From the NCBI GenBank assembly GCA_000435835.1, contig FR883402.1, forward strand, positions 1 through 64,000: a stretch of DNA of 64,000 nt, written 5' to 3'. The notes below the pieces were generated by a model that saw nothing but the letters and a program-made list of their open reading frames with translations, was not told the DNA's origin and did no database searches. Positions 59,898 to 64,000 of the stretch are shown piece by piece. Position numbers and translations under genes: made by a program. The first letter of the stretch is position 1. Every line of letters begins with the position of its first letter. The stretch is from Clostridium sp. CAG:221. Lineage in GTDB: Bacteria > Bacillota > Clostridia > Clostridiales > Clostridiaceae.

Positions 59898-60746
59898 ATG
59901 GGAATTTTTAAAAAGAGGCAGTATGGTGTTGTAACTATGCCATTAGATGAAAGTAATGTTCCTGTCGTTCCTGATGGCACATGGGTAAAATGTGATAAGT
60001 GCGGGAAAATACTTTACAAGAAGTATTTAACTGATAATTTAAATGTTTGTAGCAACTGCAATCATTATTTCAGATTAGGAGCATTTGAGAGAATTGCAAT
60101 GATATGTGATGAAGATTCTTTTAATGAATTTGGTAAAGATATTGAAACAGAAGTAGGGCTAGACTTTCCAAATTATAAAGAAAAGCTAGATAAGAGCATG
60201 AAGAAAAGTAAGCTTAAAGAAGGTGTAATCACTGGAGAAGGCCGTATAAATGGAATAAATTCAATAATTGCTGTAATGGATTCTAATTTCATGATGGGAA
60301 GTATGGGAACTGTTGTTGGAGAAAAAATAACACAAGCTGTAGAAAGAGCTATTGAAAAAGAGCTTCCATTAATAATTTTTACAGCATCTGGTGGGGCAAG
60401 AATGCAGGAGGGAATACTTTCTTTAATGCAGATGGCAAAAGTAAGTAGTGCCATTGCCAGACTAAATGAAGCAGGACTTTTATATGTAACGGTTCTGACT
60501 GATCCAACTACAGGTGGAGTTACAGCAAGTTTTGCCATGCTTGGTGACATTATAATTTCAGAACCAGGTGCTTTGATTGGTTTTGCTGGTAGAAGAGTTA
60601 TTGAAGGAACTATTAAGCAGAGCCTTCCTGATAATTTTCAAACAGCAGAGTTTCTTTTGGAAAATGGCTTTATAGATAAAATAGTTAAAAGAAGCGAACT
60701 AAAGAGTACAATAGGAGATATTTTAATGTTACATGGTTATAAATAG
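59898..60746 (+). CDS. accD: acetyl-CoA carboxylase carboxyltransferase subunit beta
   Basis: A 282-residue carboxyltransferase subunit. The N-terminal zinc ribbon shows CDKCGK and, 19 residues on, CSNCNHYF; the crotonase-fold core has TASGGARMQEG and GFAGRRVIEGT. It pairs with AccA to transfer CO2 from carboxybiotin to acetyl-CoA. It is separated from accA by 80 nt holding a hairpin. Confidence 0.96.
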   Translation: MGIFKKRQYGVVTMPLDESNVPVVPDGTWVKCDKCGKILYKKYLTDNLNVCSNCNHYFRLGAFERIAMICDEDSFNEFGKDIETEVGLDFPNYKEKLDKSMKKSKLKEGVITGEGRINGINSIIAVMDSNFMMGSMGTVVGEKITQAVERAIEKELPLIIFTASGGARMQEGILSLMQMAKVSSAIARLNEAGLLYVTVLTDPTTGGVTASFAMLGDIIISEPGALIGFAGRRVIEGTIKQSLPDNFQTAEFLLENGFIDKIVKRSELKSTIGDILMLHGYK

Positions 60747-60750
60747 TATA

Positions 60751-60815
60751 AATGCTGAATTATGAATTATTAATTAAATTATTTAATTTATAGCTCATAA
60801 TTCATCATTGTTTTT
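60751..60815 (+). repeat. palindromic element between accD and accA (possible attenuator)
   Basis: A 15-nt arm (60751-60765) pairs with 60795-60809 with a single mismatch, enclosing a second small A/T stem, and is followed by GTTTTT. The arm sequence is related to the heptanucleotide repeats at 12.65-12.80 kb. Sitting inside the fab-acc cluster, it could partly terminate transcription ahead of accA, or simply be an inserted repeat. Confidence 0.5.
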
Positions 60816-60826
60816 AGGAGGTTACT

Positions 60827-61618
60827 ATGATTAAGAAACCGAAGGCTTGGGAGAGAGTTAAGATAGCGAGAATGATTGAAAGGCCTACTGCTTTAGATTA
60901 TATAAATGAAATCCTAACAAATTTTATTGAGCTACATGGAGATAGGAATTTTAAAGATGATGAAGCCGTTGTGGGAGGAATAGCGTTACTTGATGAAATG
61001 CCTGTTACTGTAATAGGAATCCAAAAGGGAAAAAATCTTAAGGAAAATATCAAGAGAAATTTTGGTTCACCAAATCCTGAGGGTTATAGGAAGTCATTAA
61101 GACTTATGAAGCAAGCAGAAAAGTTTAAAAGACCTATAATATGTTTTATTAATACTTCAGGAGCATATTGTGGTGTTGGTGCAGAAGAAAGAGGACAAGG
61201 TGAAGCAATTGCTAAAAATTTAATGGAGATGGCACTAATTAAAACACCAATAATTTCAATTGTCATTGGTGAAGGTGGAAGTGGTGGTGCACTGGCACTA
61301 GCTGCAGGTGATAGGGTTTGGATGCTAGAGAATTCAGTTTACTCTATATTATCACCAGAAGGATGTGCGTCAATTCTGTTTAAGGATTCAAGTAAATCTA
61401 AGGAAGTGGCTGAGATAATGAAGCTTACTTCTTATGAATTATTAGAGCTAGGCGTAATTGAAAAAGTTATAGAAGAACCTAAAGGCGGAGCTCAAAATGA
61501 TTTTGAAAAGGTTGCACTTGATATAAAGACTTCATTGATTGAGGGCTTTAAGGAACTTGAAAGTATGGAAATTGATGAGTTATTATCTAAAAGGTATGAA
61601 AGATTTAGAAAATTTTAA
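60827..61618 (+). CDS. accA: acetyl-CoA carboxylase carboxyltransferase subunit alpha
   Basis: A 263-residue crotonase-fold subunit, of the short type lacking part of the N-terminal extension of enterobacterial AccA. Typical segments are RPTALDYINEI, GFGSPNPEGYRKSLRLMKQAE-like sequence near residue 75 (here NFGSPNPEGYRK), IGEGGSGGALAL and SPEGCASILFKD. AGGAGG stands 6-7 nt upstream. Last gene of the cluster, followed by a terminator. Confidence 0.96.
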   Translation: MIKKPKAWERVKIARMIERPTALDYINEILTNFIELHGDRNFKDDEAVVGGIALLDEMPVTVIGIQKGKNLKENIKRNFGSPNPEGYRKSLRLMKQAEKFKRPIICFINTSGAYCGVGAEERGQGEAIAKNLMEMALIKTPIISIVIGEGGSGGALALAAGDRVWMLENSVYSILSPEGCASILFKDSSKSKEVAEIMKLTSYELLELGVIEKVIEEPKGGAQNDFEKVALDIKTSLIEGFKELESMEIDELLSKRYERFRKF

Positions 61619-61648
61619 AGACTATAATGAATTTTATAGTCTTTTTTT
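61617..61648 (+). terminator. fab-acc cluster terminator
   Basis: Perfect 10-bp stem AAAGACTATA / TATAGTCTTT overlapping the accA stop and followed by T residues. Confidence 0.87.
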
Positions 61649-61769
61649 ATATTTTTATATAGTATGATAAAATATATTAGGACATATACAAATGTTGATA
61701 TACATAGTAAGTATTTAATATAATTATATTATAAATAATACATAATGCTTATTATTTGGAGGGGAATAT

Positions 61770-62069
61770 ATGGAACATAAAGTTATAACTAAAGAAAAAA
61801 GTAAAATAAAATTGAAAGAGCCTAAAAAATATAGTGTCATTATGGAAAATGATGATTTTACAACAATGGAATTTGTCATTGATGTATTGATGAGCGTATT
61901 TAATAAGGATAGTATAGAAGCTAATAGAATAATGCTTGATGTACACTCTAAAGGAAGAGGAGTAGTAGGAACTTATCCATATGATATTGCTGTTACAAAA
62001 GTGTCAATTGCAATGGATATGGCTAAAGAAGAAGGATTTCCTTTTATGATAACTATTGAGGAGGTTTAA
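61770..62069 (+). CDS. clpS: Clp protease adaptor ClpS
   Basis: A 99-residue N-degron adaptor for ClpAP. The core motif is KYSVIMENDDFTTMEFVIDVL, with the conserved Asn-Asp pair and Thr-Met-Glu-Phe-Val segment, followed by HSKGRGVVGTYPYDIA. TTGGAGGGG lies 5-7 nt before the ATG. clpA starts 3 nt after its stop. Confidence 0.94.
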   Translation: MEHKVITKEKSKIKLKEPKKYSVIMENDDFTTMEFVIDVLMSVFNKDSIEANRIMLDVHSKGRGVVGTYPYDIAVTKVSIAMDMAKEEGFPFMITIEEV

Positions 62070-62072
62070 TGT

Positions 62073-64000
62073 ATGCAAGTGACAAAAGAGGTTAATGAAG
62101 TAATTGTTGGTGCAATTGAATTTGCTAGAGAAAATAAGCATGAATATGTAACAGCTGAACACATATTATATAAATGTACTTTTATAGAAAAAGTACAAAA
62201 TGCCATGGAAAAGTGTGGTGCAGATATTGAAAATTTAAGAAAAAATTTAAATGAATATTTCAATGAGTATATAAAGACTACAGAAAACACAGGTATTCAA
62301 GAAAGCTACAGTTTTCAGCAAGTGATATTAACAGCAGGGGAACAGTGTATGGCTTCTGGTAAAAATGTCATAGAAATTGAGCATATTTTATCAGTGATAT
62401 ATATGATGGAAGATAGTTATGCTTTATATTTTTTAAATTTAGAGGGAATAGATAAAAGAGATCTTCTTTTTACTTTATGTCATGAAGAAGGGAACGTAAA
62501 ATCAGAAGAAAGTGAAGAAAAAGCATCAAAAAATAAAGGTGAACAAAAAGGCAATAATAAATCTATAATTGAGAAATATACTGTAAATTTAAATGAATTT
62601 GTTAAAGAGCAAGATAATAATTTACTTGTAGGGCGTCAAGATGTTTTAGATAGAACTGTACAGATTCTATGCAGAAGAACTAAAAATAATCCTATTCATG
62701 TTGGAGAGCCAGGTGTAGGAAAAACATCTATAGTATTAGGGCTTGCTAGACTTATTAATGAAGGTAAGGTTCCAGAAAAGATTAAGAACTCAGAAATTTA
62801 TTCACTTGATATTGGTGGGTTATTGGCAGGAACTAAGTATAGAGGCGATTTCGAAGAGAGGATTAAGAAAGTGCTAGATCAGATTAAGCATAGATTTAAT
62901 CCAATAGTTTATATTGATGAGATACACTCTATTGTGGGAGCAGGAGCTTTAGGTGGTGGATCTTTAGATGCATCTAATCTTCTTAAGCCATATTTAATGG
63001 AAGGAAAGATAAAGTTTATTGGTGCAACCACTTTTGATGAATATAAAAAACATTTTGAAAAGGATAAAGCTCTTACAAGAAGATTTCAAACAGTGGAAGT
63101 AAAGGAACCTAGCATTAGTGAAACCATTGAAATTCTTAATGGAATTAAAAAGTCATATGAAGAATATCATAATGTGTCTTATACTGATCAGGCCATTGAA
63201 AGTGCAGTTATTTTAAGCAATAAGTATATAAATGACAAATTCTTACCAGATAAGGCTATTGATGTGATAGATGAAGCTGGTGCATCTATTTCTATGGAAA
63301 ATAGTGAAGAAAGAGCTTTAATTGATGAGGTTAAAATTGAAGAAATAATTTCAAAAATGTGTCATATTCCTAAGAAAACAGTTGAGAAAGATGAAATTGA
63401 AGCTTTAATGACTTTAGAAAATAAATTAAAGAGTGATATTTTTGGACAAAATGCGGCCATAGATGAAGTTGTAAAATGTATCAAGATGTCAAGAGCTGGG
63501 CTTAAAGATGAAGGCAAACCTGTTGCTTCAATGCTTTTTGTGGGACCTACAGGTGTAGGAAAAACAGAAATATGCAGAGTGCTATCAAAGGAATTAGGGA
63601 TAAAACTTATTAGATTTGATATGAGTGAATATGGTGAAAAGCATGCAGCATCTAAGCTTATTGGAGCGCCTCCAGGTTATGTAGGTTATGAAGAGGGTGG
63701 AATACTTACAGATTCTGTTCGTAAGAATCCATATTGTGTATTACTATTAGATGAAATTGAAAAAGCTCATCCAGATATTTTAAGTGTACTACTTCAGGTG
63801 ATGGATTATGCCACACTTACAGATAATCAAGGTAGAAAAGCTGATTTTAGAAATGTAATACTAATCATGACTTCCAATGCAGGTGCCAAGGAAATTGGCA
63901 AAAATAAGGTAGGATTTGGTGAAAGAGTAGTACAAGGGGAAGCCATTAAGGATGAAGTAAAACGATTCTTCACTCCAGAATTTAGAAATAGGTTAGATAA
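62073..64000 (+). CDS. clpA: ATP-dependent Clp protease ATPase subunit ClpA (3' end outside the window)
   Basis: 643 codons are visible and the frame is still open at the right edge. An N-terminal Clp_N domain (about 1-145) is followed by a short charged linker. AAA module 1 has Walker A GEPGVGKTS and Walker B VYIDEIHS, and ends near LPDKAIDVIDEAGA. AAA module 2 has GPTGVGKTE, SKLIGAPPGYVGYEEGG and LLLDEIEKAHPD. The absence of a long middle coiled coil and the clpS neighbour fit ClpA rather than ClpB or ClpC. The ATG at 62073 is preceded by GAGGAGG. Confidence 0.92.
   Translation, partial: MQVTKEVNEVIVGAIEFARENKHEYVTAEHILYKCTFIEKVQNAMEKCGADIENLRKNLNEYFNEYIKTTENTGIQESYSFQQVILTAGEQCMASGKNVIEIEHILSVIYMMEDSYALYFLNLEGIDKRDLLFTLCHEEGNVKSEESEEKASKNKGEQKGNNKSIIEKYTVNLNEFVKEQDNNLLVGRQDVLDRTVQILCRRTKNNPIHVGEPGVGKTSIVLGLARLINEGKVPEKIKNSEIYSLDIGGLLAGTKYRGDFEERIKKVLDQIKHRFNPIVYIDEIHSIVGAGALGGGSLDASNLLKPYLMEGKIKFIGATTFDEYKKHFEKDKALTRRFQTVEVKEPSISETIEILNGIKKSYEEYHNVSYTDQAIESAVILSNKYINDKFLPDKAIDVIDEAGASISMENSEERALIDEVKIEEIISKMCHIPKKTVEKDEIEALMTLENKLKSDIFGQNAAIDEVVKCIKMSRAGLKDEGKPVASMLFVGPTGVGKTEICRVLSKELGIKLIRFDMSEYGEKHAASKLIGAPPGYVGYEEGGILTDSVRKNPYCVLLLDEIEKAHPDILSVLLQVMDYATLTDNQGRKADFRNVILIMTSNAGAKEIGKNKVGFGERVVQGEAIKDEVKRFFTPEFRNRLD

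Overview
The window is a 64 kb stretch of very AT-rich DNA from a Firmicute, almost certainly Clostridium sensu stricto (cluster I). The basis is the codon use, the strong AGGAGG-type ribosome binding sites, a type III glutamine synthetase, a 1430-residue HgdC/BadF-type activase, a K+-dependent membrane pyrophosphatase, a YjjP/YjjB-like exporter pair, and a complete FabK-type fatty acid synthesis cluster ending in accBCDA. The species cannot be fixed from the sequence alone. I see no rRNA, tRNA or CRISPR array. Almost all of the window is ordinary chromosomal core, with two insertion-sequence loci.

Layout. 0-0.5 kb: 3' end of an IS transposase. 0.6-6 kb: ribonuclease J (minus strand), an anchored alpha/beta hydrolase, and glnN behind a leader carrying a very strong terminator hairpin. 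6-18 kb: the conserved clostridial block secD-secF, a catalytically degenerate RecJ/DHH-like protein, apt, relA, dtd, an MBL-fold hydrolase, hemZ, hisS, aspS. 18-26 kb: a 47-residue ORF, a CsoR-family repressor, a two-gene exporter (minus), glyA, xth, a cell-wall amidase, an unknown protein and a YgiQ-type radical SAM protein. 26-32.4 kb: a GNAT acetyltransferase (minus), a MATE transporter with a leader peptide and mutually exclusive hairpins, a lone hypF, and a complete 1.69-kb IS1182-like element whose transposase has an internal stop codon. 32.2-44 kb: small ORFs, hppA, secreted amidase-like protein, phosphoesterase, SDR reductase, two-component system, M16 peptidase, recX, transglutaminase-like membrane protein, TPR protein. 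44.5-51 kb: the giant activase, a PfkB kinase, a structured intergenic region and three small ORFs. 51-61.6 kb: a nitronate monooxygenase/FabK paralogue divergent from fabH-acpP-fabK-fabD-fabG-fabF-accB-fabZ-accC-accD-accA. 61.7-64 kb: clpS and a truncated clpA.

How the genes work together. The 51-61.6 kb block encodes acetyl-CoA carboxylase and a full type II elongation cycle. Its divergent promoter region has two near-identical promoter-operator modules plus two further copies of a TTTGATNATCAAA-type palindrome, the signature of MarR-family FabT control, yet no MarR gene lies next to it. The 6-18 kb block joins protein export (SecDF), purine salvage, the stringent response and tRNA charging or proofreading.

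The most interesting signals are regulatory: (1) an erm-like four-segment translation attenuator with a 13-residue leader peptide ahead of the MATE gene; (2) the tandem FabT-like promoter-operator array; (3) a terminator inside the glnN leader; (4) an IS inserted exactly in the loop of the hypF terminator, with a 9-bp target duplication; (5) a RecJ-like pseudoenzyme kept in a conserved operon; (6) a structured, relatively GC-rich intergenic element near 50.1 kb. All were read by eye; no folding program or database search was run.
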